Positions 24,701 to 40,200 of a stretch of DNA of 64,000 nucleotides are shown in pieces. The DNA lies in assembly GCA_039619475.1 (NCBI GenBank), contig CM077116.1:103337164-103401163 (forward strand), written 5' to 3'. Below the pieces are notes generated by a model. It was not told the origin of the DNA. It was given only the letters and a program-made list of their open reading frames with translations, and did no database searches. The position numbers and the translations under genes were made by a program. This DNA comes from Icerya purchasi. Lineage: Eukaryota > Arthropoda > Insecta > Hemiptera > Monophlebidae. Positions within the stretch are counted from its first letter, which is position 1. Each line of letters starts with the position of its first letter.

Positions 24701-27700
24701 GCTTTGGTGCTTGATGGCTCGAACTGCTTTTCAGACATTCCGTTTTTCTTCTTCCTTAATTATTTGTAGGCTGATTACTTTGTCCGTCGGTACTGTGGGC
24801 TCTGTAACTGCAGATGTGGTCATGGTATGAGGCAGCTAACTCCTTTTGCGCTTACCTTCGACAATGTCATTCCTTCTCTTTTCAGGATGCGTATGTTCTG
24901 CATTTATCGGCGTTAATTGTCATTGTTTTCCCATCCTTGGTGTGTCAGAACCCATTCCTTGTGACTCCTAATTGCTACTATTTACACCTATTGATGAGAA
25001 TCGTCCGTTGCTGACAAGTCCAGGGGAAAACCCAAACAAAATATGTTTATTCCATTACGCACCGTAATGCCTTTTGTTGTGGCGGAAATGAATTCCATTC
25101 AATTTAAGGAATTCAGCCAGCGAATATAAAATTAATCATGACTATAAAATAAATTCGAATAAGAAAATAATGGAGAAAAGAACGTATAGCTTTGTAAATT
25201 TTATGTTGTCGCTATCAATTACAGCCTGCATGGATCTAGATAGAGAAACCACCATTTAAAGTAGTGTTTAAGGTGGTTCCGAAAATAAGTGAGATGTAGG
25301 CAGTTAGAAAAAAATAAACGATTTAGAATTGACATTAAATCATCAGCGCGAAGCAAAGAATAATAAGCATAACATTCGCTCAAATATTAAATAACAAATC
25401 GTAGCAATTATCCATATTTGAGTAGGTAGCGGAACAACATTTTTTATTGTCGGCACCATTCGACACAAAACTATTCATACCTACGAATACAATAAATCTT
25501 TTAAAACCTTTAAATTTTGAGGCACAATTCGTCAAGTTAATTTTTTTTTAAGTGCTCAGTGTTATGGTTCGACACCAACAATTTTAATTATCAGCACAGT
25601 TATTCGGCACAAAACTTATGCTATCTGGGCATATAATCGTTTTTTAAAAATCTTCAAATTTTTGGGGGGAATACTTTCGTCAAATTAGCAGCCCCCACCA
25701 AAGTTTTTGTTGATATACAGTACGTCCCATAAGTAATGAGATTGTCGCTATAAAAAATCAATACTACTGGCGTCATCTTCATGAATTTTTTGGAACTAGT
25801 TCGTACAACCCTCTTATCATCACAACCGAAGTTTTAGAACAATCGGATTATTTGTAGCAGCGCAGTAACAGTTCCGTGCAACCTGGTACAGCGGTAATAA
25901 TTGTCACGGCCGTTTGAATCTCTTCAATTGAAGCAAAATGGTCCCCCTTTGAGCTTCATTTTCAATTTGGGGAATAGAAAATAGTCTAGAGGACTCAGAT
26001 CTAGTGAGTACGGGGGCAGGGGTTAAACACCGGAACCATTTTTCTTGCCAAAAACTGTGTGTTAATTGCAACGGTGTTTGTCTATGCGTTGTCGTGCAAC
26101 AAAAAAAAAAAAAAAAAAAAAACGATCGATCATTCCAGAATTGTTAATAATAATTCGTTGAATAAAGCTTTTTGGAATACCAGTTAGCTCTTCTACCAAA
26201 ATTCAGCCTGCACTTCGATGTTCTTTCGAAACAGCTGCGACGAGAGCGATATTTTCATCCGTTTTCGCTGTGCAAGGCCTCTCGCTTCTTTCTTTGTTTT
26301 CAATCGACCTACTCGACGATAATACGAGACATTACGGACTTGAAATAAGCCACCTTTAATATTTCGAATGTTTCGGTAGCATTTTTACGCGCTTTAAAAC
26401 AAAACAAAATGTTCCAAATTTTTTTCCATATTAAAATAATGACCGCGTGTACCAAGAGACGCTTGTACGAACTGTTACTACGCTGTTACAAATAATCCGA
26501 TTGTTCTGAAACTTCGTTTGGGGTAAGAAGAGGGTTGTACGAAGTAGTTTCCAAAAAGTTCATGAAGAAGGGGACAGTAGTATTGATTTTTTATAGCGAC
26601 AGTCTCATTACTTAAGGGGCGCGCTGTGTATGTCGTGTTATAACGCAGCACAAAGGTTTTAATTCTCGGCACAATTTGGTACAAAACAAGCACAGTTTGT
26701 TTAGTTAAATTTCATTTTAAAATTCCATCACGGAGGGCTCTGCTCAAAAAATGAATAATAGAAAAAAATAGTTTATTACCTTGTATTAGTCATTAAATAT
26801 CTGTTGAAGAAATATAATTTTGTGTTTAGTGAGGTGACTGATAAAGAACAAATTCAGAAATATTTGTATTAAAGAATTACCGATTTCATTAAATGGACGG
26901 AATATTAAATTGATTTATCATTCACGAGTAAATAATATTAGACGATTTATACACATAAATCGAAATTACATTATGCGCGGCATATGCATCAATATTAACC
27001 GAATGATCTTATCGTTGCACGCGTTTTAGGTATTACCTATAATCTAACTGATACATTTTATTCAAATCGTTTCGATATTTTGAAAATAAATGTTATAACA
27101 GAAAAACAAATGATTAATATATAATCGATCATTTCGGCCGGTTTTACCACACTACTATTAAACGTAGCCTCCCAATTCGCGAAATGGCCGCAAGCTTTGC
27201 CTAATATGTGAAATCAATAAAATATTGTCTATTTTGTGGGGTCGACAGTTCTCACGCGAGTTCAGACAAGGTAAAAAAAATTTGAAATATTTTTAAAAAC
27301 TTATTTCATTTATCTTACACGAATGCTATTGTGCGTGTAAAATTTGATTTTAAAGCTACAAAATATTTGAATATTAGTTTCACAGAAACGCAGATTAAGA
27401 ATTAAGATTTCGCTTTTAGATCGAACGAACATTTTAACTGTTCTGTCGTTAATAAATGAAAATTTTATAGATTGATGAAAAAAACTTCAGTACATCTCTA
27501 CCTCGTCGTATAATAATTTTCAAAGTTTCGGTTTTAAAATGTTTTATTTATGTAGTTTTAAATGATATTAAACTGCACTATGTTCAGATAGATTAAACAA
27601 ACTGGATCAGTGTGTAATTTAAGATGGTAATTTATTTTTTCGTATTTTTATATTCACCTTCCGCGATGTGGTAAATTTTTGCCTCCAAATGAAAACGTTT

Positions 27701-30700
27701 GTAATCCAAATTTGAAAAGTTTATTTATTTTGTGTTTTTAAATTTAAATTACTTCGAACGAATCGAATTTCTGCGAATTTATTAAATACGTTTCTATATT
27801 TTCTTATGCTTAGAGTTTTTTCATAACGCTTCTTGTTTACGTATGTAAAAATTTAAGTAGCAGAAGCATTTTAAGAATTTCAACAAAATATGAATACTTA
27901 CGTAAATAAAACCCTGTGTAATGCTGTGTTTCAGTTTGTCACGATTTTTATTCAAGATTCTGTAATACCAAATTATTTGTCTGGAAAAAGCCAGCAGGTT
28001 ATGGATTAAAATGTCATCGAGTTATTAAAGCTATATGTGAAGTAGCTGGTATCAAAGATTTATGCGCTAAAGTCGAACGTTCTACGAATTCGGACACAGT
28101 TGCCAAAGCATTTTTTTTGGGTCTTTTACGCCAAGTAAGTTCACCTTGAAATTGATAAATGTCGATTAACAATGTTACTTTTGTTTTCTAGATTAAAATA
28201 GTAAAGTTTGTCGCTAACAGGATAGCGAAAATTATAAAATCACGGTAGTTCAGAGTGTACCATCCCTAACGGTACTAATGATAACAGTTAGGGCGCACTC
28301 TCAGCCGTCTTAATTTATTCATATTTTTTCACTTCTCTATTCGGTGTGAATTTGAAAGTTCAGTGAAGAGGCATTTTAAAAAGATTAAAATAATGAAAGT
28401 GTTTACGATTCCGATTGAAGGCAATTTAGGAGTTTGCATGTTGAATACAAATCGAAAATTTACCTTGATAGTGTTATCCGCAATGAATTAACAGAGTGGC
28501 ATAATTGGAAATATTCACTAAGAGTAATACGAGATAAAATAACACGATTTAGGGTCGTTATCCATTCTAGTGAAAGATGTGAATCGTGGAATGCTTTTGA
28601 TCAATAAGAAATGTGGGAATGAATTGTAATTATTGAGTGAATAAAGTCTGATGTACAAAAACTTGTTTATTGTGGTCAGACGCATTCTTTGTTTATTTTA
28701 CGGTTGTAAAAAGTAGTGTTCTGAAGGGACATGCGTAATATACACCTTTAAGAAATTCTTTCAAAAGATAGAGTATACAGTATTATTTAGTTTCGAAAAA
28801 TTCTAAAATACTCGAAACTATAATTGAAAAATGATCACAATATCGGTAATATGTACCGTAACGTTGTCTGCAGTGTTGAAGATCGGGATGGAGGGGTAAA
28901 GATTTGTTTTTTAAAAATCTGTTTAAGTGAAAAGTTCTAATTTTTTTCCTACTTAATGATGAATTTATTAATCTTCCGATTTCAGTTTATTTCTTTCAAC
29001 GTATATACCAGCAAATAAAAACTTGAAAAAATTTCATTCGCTAGAAGCGTTATATATTAGTGTATTCGCAGAAACTACGTATAAACTGGAATTGGTGGTT
29101 TCCGGCGGATTTGAAGAAATATAAACCTGTTATATCATTTTTAATACAATCGAATTATTCGTTTTGAAAAAAAAATCGAATTAGCAGTTAGTCGTTAGTC
29201 GATTATGCCCATCACTAATACACCTTCAAAAACTGATAGATACGTAATAGAATTATTTATGATGTGTGATATGTTAAATGTAAATCTGCATCTAGAGAAA
29301 CTGTTTGATTAAATAAAATTATTTATGAACACGAAACCGTTTACACGGATAGAATTTATATTATAATCGCCTCAAAAACTAACAGAAGTGGCGAATAATT
29401 CGGGTAAAATTCCAACTTTTGGAACAATTTTACACAAAGTTTCCAATATAAAAATACCTTCAACATCTACTTAAGTTTATGGAAAACATTAATAAAAAAC
29501 ATGTTCTGATTTGGAAAATGAAATTAATTTGAATTATTATATATATATACTAGCTGTGCCAGCGGCGTTGCTTGCGTGAATTATGATTCTAAAAAATTAC
29601 TTTATTTTTTAAATTACACCCGCGCGCAATTTAGTTCATGACTGTGTAAGAGTATCGGTGAATGATTATTTATCAAAAGATTTTTTATTGGCTGTGGCGG
29701 CTCCTGAATATTGGGGAGACTAACTTTTCCAGAAGCACAGCACATACCATTAGGTTCATTTGGCCCATTTTTTGGCAGAACACTTAGAGCAGATTTTATT
29801 CATGGCTCCGATTTGGACGGAAGACTGTTGAACATAATCAATCTGTGGATCGTATCTGAAAGCCAATCTGTTATTGTGAGCTAAAACTCGATTACGAACT
29901 CTAGTCGTTGACGTTTGTTGTCTTTCTCTCTGATCTCGAAGGCGTTGGGGACGCCCAGAGCTCGATTCCCTAGTGCGAGCTTGTATATTTCTAATATTTT
30001 GCTCATCAAGCCGCTGCAAACGCTTCATACTCGACTCTCTGGCACGCGATTGCGACGCATATGCTCTCTGACTTGCAAGACGATTTTCAGTTTCTGATGA
30101 AGATTCTCCATTTACACGTACTTTTGATGCCCTCGCCTGGGAATTATTTCTAGAAAGTTGAGATCTTGATCTTTTGGGCATTTTAAAATAATAAAAAAAA
30201 ATTTTAACTGCCTTTGTACTAAATTATTTGCTTAACTGTTGAACAGGAATTACCTATATAAAAATGTAATTGAAAAATTACAAGAACTACTAAGTTACTA
30301 AGCTGTTTGGATAGTTAAATGTACAATATATATTTATTATCAGGCAGTACTTACTGAAAAAAATATACAAAAATGGGTTTAGTTATGAAAAGAACTTTTG
30401 TTTAGTTTTAAAAATAACTTTTTTGTTGGGTTTAATTACCTACTAAACGAATTTAAAGCGAATTCAAAATATTTTCAAGCCGCTGTGTAGGGAGCCGACT
30501 GCGCAAATGAGCCGCGCGGCACTTTATTTATTGACATTGACTTCCCTCCCGTACCGCAGTGACGCCTACATCGCATTTTATGGTGCTGCCTAGCTAGCCG
30601 AGCGGGGTGAGCGGCGACCACGCGACTTTTTTCTAATACCTACATTTTTAAACTCGTGATATCTTTCGAATGAAATGTCCGAATTGAATAATTCAAAAAG

Positions 30701-31181
30701 TTATATAAAGGTATGGAAACAGTCTTGAATATGAAGTAATTTATTTTGATAATGATTAATATCAGGGTACAAATAAAGAGCCTTTTCTAGCGGCAGCATT
30801 TCAATTAAATTTTTGAAATAAAAGAACACTTATTGTGACATAACTATAATAGTTAGACATATGCTGACGCGACACTTTTTGTAGATAATGATGTGTTCTG
30901 CAAAGTCGTAGTACATTATTTTGTTCTATCATCAATAGTTTTTGCAGCGCACTCGATGTAAGGAATTGTTTAAGTCATTTTTTTACACTTTGGGTTACAT
31001 TATTAGAGTTCTAGTAAGGATCCCTAATTTTTTTGAAAATATAATATAGCCTATGTTACCCGGAGATAGTGTAGCTTCCCAACGGTGAAAGAATTTTTCA
31101 AATCGATCCAGTAGTTTCGGAGCCTATTCAATGCAAACAAACAAACAAACAATCAAATCTTTCCTCTTTATAATATTAGTA

Positions 31182-31228
<47 letters not shown>

Positions 31229-34200
31229 TTTACTGATTAAAACGATTGAGTTTTTAAACTTTTTCCTTAATTTTATATGACTAGGCATTTCGAAAATATT
31301 ATGTAATAATAGTGTTTCTATTTTAAAATATGATTTTATATGAATAAATAAATATTCAAGGACTTAAGCAATTTTATTTTAAAGCGATGTAAACTTAACT
31401 GTGCGATAAATAATAATTTATATCTACAATATGCTAAATTTATTTCGTGCACACGTCTTTGAATACTCTTTTAACCATTCATCTATTTAAAAAAGTGTTT
31501 TGTTAACTTGTATTATTAATGAATTTATGATACGTCTAAATGTAGCGTTACTAGTTTTTCTGCGGACTAACTCTTTTCAGTGCATAATAAAAACTTGCTT
31601 ACCGATTTCTTGTTTACCAATATCAATTCCCCTTTTTGCATTTCTTGCTTCGATGAGTGAACTATACTTTTAATTTGAGAAACGAATTAAGAACAACTAT
31701 TATTAAGATTAAAAATTTAAATAGATAACATAGAATTTTGAAAATGATTCAGCTTATTCGTGAAAAACGTTACATAAAAATTGAATGCAATTTTGTACTG
31801 TTACTGTTTTCCTTTTTTCTTACGTACTAATTTGTTATGTATACTTTAGAAAACTCTTCAAGAACTTGCAGATGAAGTCCAATTACATGTTGTCGAATTT
31901 AGTAAAGAGCACGGTAATTTTCCAAAAGTAGTTGCTTCACCAGTAACTGTAAAAAACGATATAACTGAAATACCAGATTTCGATCAGGTAATAAAACTAT
32001 TTTAAAATTGTATATTTTTTTTTTATTATTTTTCTTTTTTTGATACTAAACTTGATTTTCTAAGGTCATCGGCTACATTAAAAAGAGCTCATTACAAGCA
32101 CGATTACATTTATTTGCAATGTACCTAATGCCAGACCCACAATTTTAATTTATTTAGTTGAAATTCAAATTAAATTATTTTACTGAAAGTGCAGAAGACT
32201 ATTACGGATTGTAGAAGTAACAGTCATTGCCCTATATGTAAGTAATAGTTGGTTACAGTGCAACGTTGCTCACTAGACGTTACTTTTGTTTCTTTAAATA
32301 CGTGTATTTATTTTAATTTTTTTAAAGGTATCTTTAACGTAGATGTCCTGAGTAAGAAAGTGTATTAAGAAAACAAAAGCAAGCATTGAAAAAATATATT
32401 TATGTTTAAAATACTTGTTAAAAAAATAAAATTAAAAAAAAAATGTATTATTCAAATCGAACAAAATTCTGAAAAAGTTAATAGTTGCGGAAGATAATAC
32501 GGTGTTTTCTTATATCGAGCAAAACCATTTATTTACTCTAAAAGAATCTCCGAAATAATCTTTATATTTTATCACATAAAATCGTGCTAAAATTACATTA
32601 TTTTTCGTAACTAATTAAATATTTAAAATTTTAAAAAATAAGCATTAATAAAAATCATCGAATTTTTAATTTTTTATATTTGAATTTTGAACGCGACAGC
32701 TGTTTTTATAAATATCAAAGTAAACTAAAAGTAAAATGCGCAGTTATTAGTATTGATGTTTATAATTGCGTCCTTTTCAGAATACACTCTGCGATTCATC
32801 TCTTAATGTCTGTTTGCAAAAAATAAATAAATAAGCGTGTAAATCCTTACGTATACGGTATAAAGACTATAATAATGACAGATTGTTCATGGTAATGATA
32901 CCGGGTGTGTTGAGTAATGCCGTTGTTTGAAATAGACCAGACATACGAAACTATTTATTAAATTGAGTTTGATAACAAGTACTCATTAAAATACATCCGA
33001 TGTGCTAATCAATCCATTGAAACAGTTGATATATACGAGCACGTTTAATACTGTTATCTTATATTAAAATACGAGCAAAAATTGGGTTGGTATATTTGTA
33101 TTATGTATATCTTATTTAACTGGTTTCTTGAAAACGGCGTTAACAATTAAGAAAGTTCACGAATTCAGGGTTGTTAGAAGCTAGGTAATTGGTTGTCAAG
33201 GTTTTACCTACAAAAAAAAAAACTATGAAATGAGCAATTTTAAAATAGAGGCAGTCAATGTTTGCTTTAGTGATCATTGTATTTTTAGGGTTTATTAAAA
33301 AGTAGTGCGCCTATTTAATTCGCTTATCTACAGTGGTAAAAAGTAATATGTTTATTTACCATACTAAATAGCAAATTGAAAATATATAAAAGTATAACAT
33401 TTTTGCTTTCTAGTGTAATGTATTCATTTCCAATGTACACAATGCACCGATTAAAATACATAGGCCGTCGTTGTAAAGTTATATGAATAATAATTTGTAA
33501 TGTTTTTTGTTTATGAATTTTAAATTTGATTTTACGTTGTTGTAACGCAAGGATATTTTATATAGAAAAATTATACAATGTATACAAAAATGGAGTTTTC
33601 GTATAATACGCATATTATTGGTATATATTCGTTTGTGAAGCTCACATTAATACGTTGATTGATTTGCAAGTTTAGATCCGAGCAACATATTATTAAATTA
33701 TTAGTACATATGCAATTAGTGTGCAGAAGTGGCTTTAACGATTTTGATGAAATTCTCGTTTTCAGGGCCTAAAAATTGATTAGCCGGGGTCTTACCTTTG
33801 AGAAAAATGTTTTGAACCAGCAATTCTTAAATGAAAGTAAACCAGTATTCGTTGTAGACGTCACACTTGTATTTTTGTATTTAAAGTTTATTAAAAAACA
33901 AATAAAAATAATAAGCTCATTTACCATAGTAAATAGAAAAATTTTGTACAAACAAAGTTTTATTTTTGTTTTGTGGGAAATAAATTTATTCGCAATTTAC
34001 GCTACCATTTTAAATATTACGACAATTAAAATACATTGATCATTGTAAAGTTTACAGGTGGTCATTGTAATATTATTTCTAGCTTATAAATTGTGAATTC
34101 GATTTTATTTTATGTAACGCGAGAATATTTCAATATAGAAAATTTATTGCATAATTTCCATATGAGTACATATACTACTGTCATATTTTTAAACGTTTGT

Positions 34201-37200
34201 AAAACTCATTTAAACCTTGATAGATTTGCAAGCCGGAATACATCAGAACAAAGTTTGGTCACTAGGTACCTCATTTCTTTTTCTTTTTTTTACACGTATA
34301 TTCAGTTAGGAATTCAAACCTCTGAGCCAGCACACAAAAAACCAAAGAAAAAAATGTAAACTGACTCTTCGTTTCGAATGCTAACCTGGAATGAATAGTT
34401 TCATGGCTAATTTTTCCCAAGTTATTCTTTATGTCTTCATGGTCGAACGAGCGATGAACACACAACTCGTCATAATGCAGAACTAAACACCTTACTTTTA
34501 TTTAAATATATTTAGCATGCATATAGGTGTTTATTTACGCATAAAAGCTATTTTGTGAACAAAATGGCAAAAAAATGTTTTTTAATATTTGGTTTTAAGG
34601 TAGATTTTTTTTTTCTTTTTTATTTTATTTATTATACCACATCGGTCAGAAGTGACCACCATTGACATTGCTGACCCTGACTCAAATCAAGAGTCAAAAT
34701 AAAAACACAACGAATTAAATATTGCCGTTTCTCTCATTGGATAAGAGACAACAAATAACTAAATACACTTAGTTTATATCTTATCCGAAGATAAACAGTA
34801 CATGCAAATGTAACAATAGTAAACCTAACCTGTAAGTTGGAAATAAAGGATAACTTAAAATAATACAAGTAGTTAATTAAAAATCGAACACCAAAAAATC
34901 AATATAAAGTTATTTAAATAATAGTGACTGAATAAAATCAAGTAAAACAATTATACCACCGGAACGTCACTAATTACAAGTTACTACTATAATCTAGAGT
35001 TATATGACATGACATATATACTGTTCTATAATTTCTTTAGTCATTCGATACGCATCTCTACACCATCTTATTCAGACCCTTCGATGTGAACATCTCGGAA
35101 GAAGAATCTGGCTCATACTGGCTATATTAAGATTACCGCTGTAATTTAATTTCTCATAAAACTTGGCATATTGATCTTTACAAACTTCTTTAACGTATTG
35201 AATGTGTAAATCGGCATATAGGGTTCTATTTGATACATAAAACGGAGCGTTAAACATTTGCCTTAATATTGGAACAGCCGCAAGGAGCAATATCAAACGT
35301 TTGCAACAACTAAAATAAAAAAAAATATTAAGGTGGCTTAGAGTTAATAAAATGCGTGAAGTAAAATTCGTCACGCGGAACATGTGACGCTGGTTATCCA
35401 CATACGCGTACGCGCGCGCATATGTATGTTAATAACTACGTCTTATCCAACAAAAAATTAACAGATATTGACTAAAAATTGACTAAATGCAAGTTTAATC
35501 TGAAAAACTTAAAATGGCAAAATTACTGGCTAAGTAAAAATTGATTAACTAAAATTAATGACTTGATGATCGAATCGGTACATGTTTTTTTATTTTTTGT
35601 TTAAATTGAAAATTATCACTTATAGTTACCGAGAGTAATACAATGATTTAAATTTTTTCTTTTTTTTAAGTACTTTTATAGTTAAAAATAATATATATTT
35701 TTTTTATAACTTTCATTAGAACATATCATAATCTTAGTGAGTGTTAAAATTTTTATAAATACAGTAATGAAAACATACTGTACTAATAGTGGCAATAAGT
35801 TGAATTACTAAGTAACATGTAAAAAGTTTAAACTAAAGTACGCCAAAGAATTTCTTCTTATGATTTTTGTTTTAAATAATCGCTTATAAAGTATATACTA
35901 CAAACTTTTTGGTTTTCACCGATTTCTTGTAATCAATTATTATTCCAGTGTACAGTCTTAATTAAAAACTAATAAAACATTTTAAATTATTCCTTTTTCT
36001 TGGTAATAAGTGCAAATCACTTTACACATAATCGTCGCCTAAACAATAAAAAATTCATGAAAAAAGTTTTCCTTTTTTTAAGTTTTGCCTTAAGTAGATT
36101 CGCGGAAATAATCCTTATTAATATTTTTTCCGCCCTTCTTTTTCCTGTACGACTACTTCAGTTATTTATGTTATATCTTCCTCTTCAAATCGTCATATCA
36201 TTTTTAACCTTCTTTTCCCTCTTTTTCGTAATCCTTTCATATTCCTCTCCAATACCGTTTTCAGTAAACTATTACTTCTCAATTCATGACCTATCTAGTT
36301 TCTTTTTTTTATTATCTCTTTTATTAAACTCCGTTCCTCATCCACCTTTATCAACATTTATTTATTTTGAATGTTCTCCGTCCATTTTACATTCAACATT
36401 TTTCACCTCCTCCGCATTTTATTAGTTTCCGATTTTTTATGTTCTCTCAGTTTATGTCCATGTTCAACAGTCCAAACAAAACATCTTATTATCCTCTTTT
36501 TTAATCCCGTGTCCATTCGTCTACATAATGAATTTCACTTCTCCCTAAAAGCTTTCTTTGCCATAACCTATTTTTGATTTATTTTTCACATCTATAGTTC
36601 TTTGTCGTTTTGCATTCTAAATATATTTATTCTCTGATATGCAATGTAACTCAATTTATGCTTATATTTTCTGCACATTTCTTTCCTCTTTCCCTGTCAC
36701 TTTGATTAATTTTATTTTTTCAATATTTATTTTCACCTCAAATTTGTTGCCCTTCCCTTCCTATTTTTAGTACTTAACCTTTCAAATTTTCTTCAATCTT
36801 CACAAGCAGCACTATATCGTCAACAAATTTTATATATTTTATATTTACTTCAATATTTACTCCTTCACATCCCTCTAAATTTCTTTTGTCATTTTATCTA
36901 CGCAAAAGTTAAACAAGGTTGACGACAAAAGTCACTCGTAACGTACACCTTTCTCCAACTTAAAAGAATGTAGTTAAACTTCAGTTTTTAACTTCGTTTT
37001 CTGCTTCGTATATAAACTTTGAATCATCCCCCAATTTTTCCAGTCCACCCGTATTTTGTATGATATATATTCTAAAACTTTCCAGTTTACCTTGGCAAAT
37101 ACTTTCACCAAATTTACAGAACAAAAACAATTCTCTTCCTTCAGAAATCACTTGCTAATTGTTCGCACTACGCTATATAGCACCCCTTGTGCTCATCCTT

Positions 37201-40200
37201 TTTCTATATCAAAATTACTTCTCATCAATATTTCCGTTAATTTCGAAAGTGTTCTATTTATAACTTAACATTACTTTTGTAGCATGTAGTATATAAAAAT
37301 AAAAATACCCTTTTCAAATGAATTGTATTTTTAATTAAAATTTTCTGTTAAAAATTAAAATTAACTATGAATTGTAATATTTTGCTCGAATGTATAATGT
37401 CTTCGACAAATTCTTTTTACATTATGTAAATGTGGAAAATATATAGGATAATATTAAGATCAATTTAAAAAACTTTAATTATAATTTTCATCCTTTCATA
37501 TAAAATACAAACTGAACTATAATTTTTACTTTTGATTAAGATTAATTGCAATGCTTATGCTGCATATCGGTATAACTAAAAATGTACGAATAGGTTGCGC
37601 CAACGCGCTATGTAGCGCACCTAAAGAAGAAGAAGATGCTATACAGTATTTTAACATTTTTAAATAGCAAAATCTTTAGACATCTTATAACATGGACAAA
37701 ATATAAAACAGGAACAATACCTCAAACGAATAATAGTTTTCTTTAACAAATTCAAATGAGGGCTAATTTAATGAATATTTTCAAATCCGTTATTGAGTAT
37801 TCAAAATTTACTGCTGACTTATTTAAAGATGAGTTAATAAAAATTAACAGATACTTACTTTTCGTACAACAAAATTGTTCTTGCAAATACTTTACGAATA
37901 CTTTAATTTTTTTTTATTATATATGTGTAATTATTTAAAAATTCGATTTCTTCCTGTATTGTTCAAATTATTGAAAAATCTTGTTTTAGTATGAAGTATT
38001 GACGACACCTATATTTCGAATATATATTTCTTTGCTCGTATTAACTTTATTTTTATAATTCTCTTTTTAAATTTAAATTTATCTGTTACGAATCGATAAT
38101 GTACGGTGTAAAATTTTCGAACTCAGTTTAAATAAAAAAATCTCTAATGTAGACATTTTTAATTTATTACCTGCGGTTTTGACTTTTGTAATTTTTATAT
38201 AAATATATAATTACAAATATCGGTAAAATGGCGGTTCACAAATATAATTAAATAGTCCGATCGTTGAAATCGTAATTAAATATATTTACATTATCAGAAA
38301 TTAGATGTCTTTGCAAACACGTTTACATTGAACACGCGCGTTCATCTTTAAAATTTTCATGATAACCGACTTAGCGAGGTAATTTAAAATTACACAGATG
38401 TAAGTGAACTACATGCTTCGATAAATCGATAATTTGTTATTATACGAAGGAAAAGTCTAAATTTCTTAATCTTTATTTCACCCGGTGCCTGAGTAGGGTT
38501 TACTATAAATATTCTAATCTAAAATTAATGTAAAACAGGCTAAAGCGTTATTTTGCATGAACCTATAAAAGCGAATCAAGCTATGAAATATAATGTAGCA
38601 TAAAATCGATTTGAACAGACAAGGTGAAATCTCAATAAAATGATAAATAATATTGTATAAGTGTAACGAACTATGGATATGTTTATGGATGAAGAATAAA
38701 TTTTTAATGTTTCTGTTTAAATTTTTTTAGTATATTATGGACGGACAAATATTCTTTCGAAGAAAGAAACCAATTCCGCATTACACAAAGTACCCATTAT
38801 ATCCTGTAATGGTCAGAAAGTGGGAAAAAATCCGAAATCACCAAGAGGTAAATTTTTTTGTAATTTGGAGTAAGACGGTGTATTTAAAATTAATTAAATT
38901 TAAAAATTTAAAAAATTGTTGTTAAATGCGGGGTATTGTAAATACCAGATTTTGGTTTTAAACGTTTACAATGTGATGGTTATAAATGAATATAAATGTT
39001 TTTTTATGTGTTACACAAAATTTGAGATTTTCAGATAATTACTTTTTTATTATTTCATAACAAAGTTTAATCGTCTGTTCCAATTTAATTATTACACAAA
39101 ACCTATTTTAACTATAATATAATTAAAAAACGGCGTAGGAAAGGATACCATTAGTGTCCGACCGAGTGTGAGATTTTGGCCCAATCCCGAAAATACCCAG
39201 TACTACCATATATTTTGTTAGATATTTACTTATTAATATGTAACTTTTTATATTCAGTGTGTAATTTTAAATTCATCATCATTATCAGTGTTTCAGTTCA
39301 TGGCTAATTCGCCCTATGCACCAAAATCGCTTCCATGAAAGCCTGTTAGATGTTTGTTTCTTTAAAGACACTTGTCATTAAATTAAAAATGAAAAAAAAA
39401 AAATCCGGAGAAAGAAATTAATTTTAATTGTCATATATAAATTAAATATATTACTTAAATAATCCAAATACTTTATTTTGAAACAGAAAAATAGAAATGT
39501 TTAAAAAGAAAAATTTCTATTCTTATTTGATAAAAAATATTATTTACAGCTTCCTTAATTATGAAACATATACTTACCACGTAGTACACATTACAAAAAC
39601 AAAAATTAACAACCAATAATTAAGATTAAATAACCCCAGAGATTGGCGTATCCGGTTTAACGAGCAGAAATGCAAACAGTTATGTTTACAAATAAACGAG
39701 TAGTGTGTCCTAGAGTAAAAATTAATAATATGAAAATACAACAATCGGAAATGGTGAAGTACTTAGGAATCATGTTGGATAGGCGGCTCACATGATGATA
39801 TCATATAGCACATGTGCGAACAAAAATGATAGTTCGTGCTAGGGCGTTATATACACTACTAAGTCTAAAGTTAAGAAGGCAAATATATTTAACCTATGTC
39901 GCACCGATATGGAAATACGGAGTTGAGCTGTATGGTAATGCTAGTAGATCAAACTTGCAGCGGATACAACGACAGCAGTAAGATTTTGTGAACGTTGACA
40001 GCAGCCTCAAAGTATGTATTTAACGGGATCTTGCATGATGATCTAAAGATACCATTCGTCGAAGAAACTCATAAAGAATAGTATGAAAATTTTTTTAACA
40101 AATTATCACATCACTGTAACCCAAAAATTAGAAAAATGTATAGAAGCACTCTGCCGGGAAATCCAGCCTGGAGGCTAAGAAGAAAATGGTGCCGATTTGT

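Noticed and set aside
29915..30097. Plus-strand ORF across the Helitron leader
   Set aside because: Shadow of the minus-strand RepHel N-terminal frame, which has recognisable family sequence.
33776..34359. Two 87-88-codon plus-strand ORFs
   Set aside because: They lie in one unit of a diverged tandem duplication and are not kept open in the other unit. Phe/Ile/Lys-rich composition is expected from AT-rich DNA.
36000..36425. 141-codon hydrophobic plus-strand ORF
   Set aside because: Lies antisense to an RTE-like LINE remnant in a pyrimidine-rich strand, which yields Phe/Leu/Ser-rich open frames by composition. No start context, domain or conservation signal.
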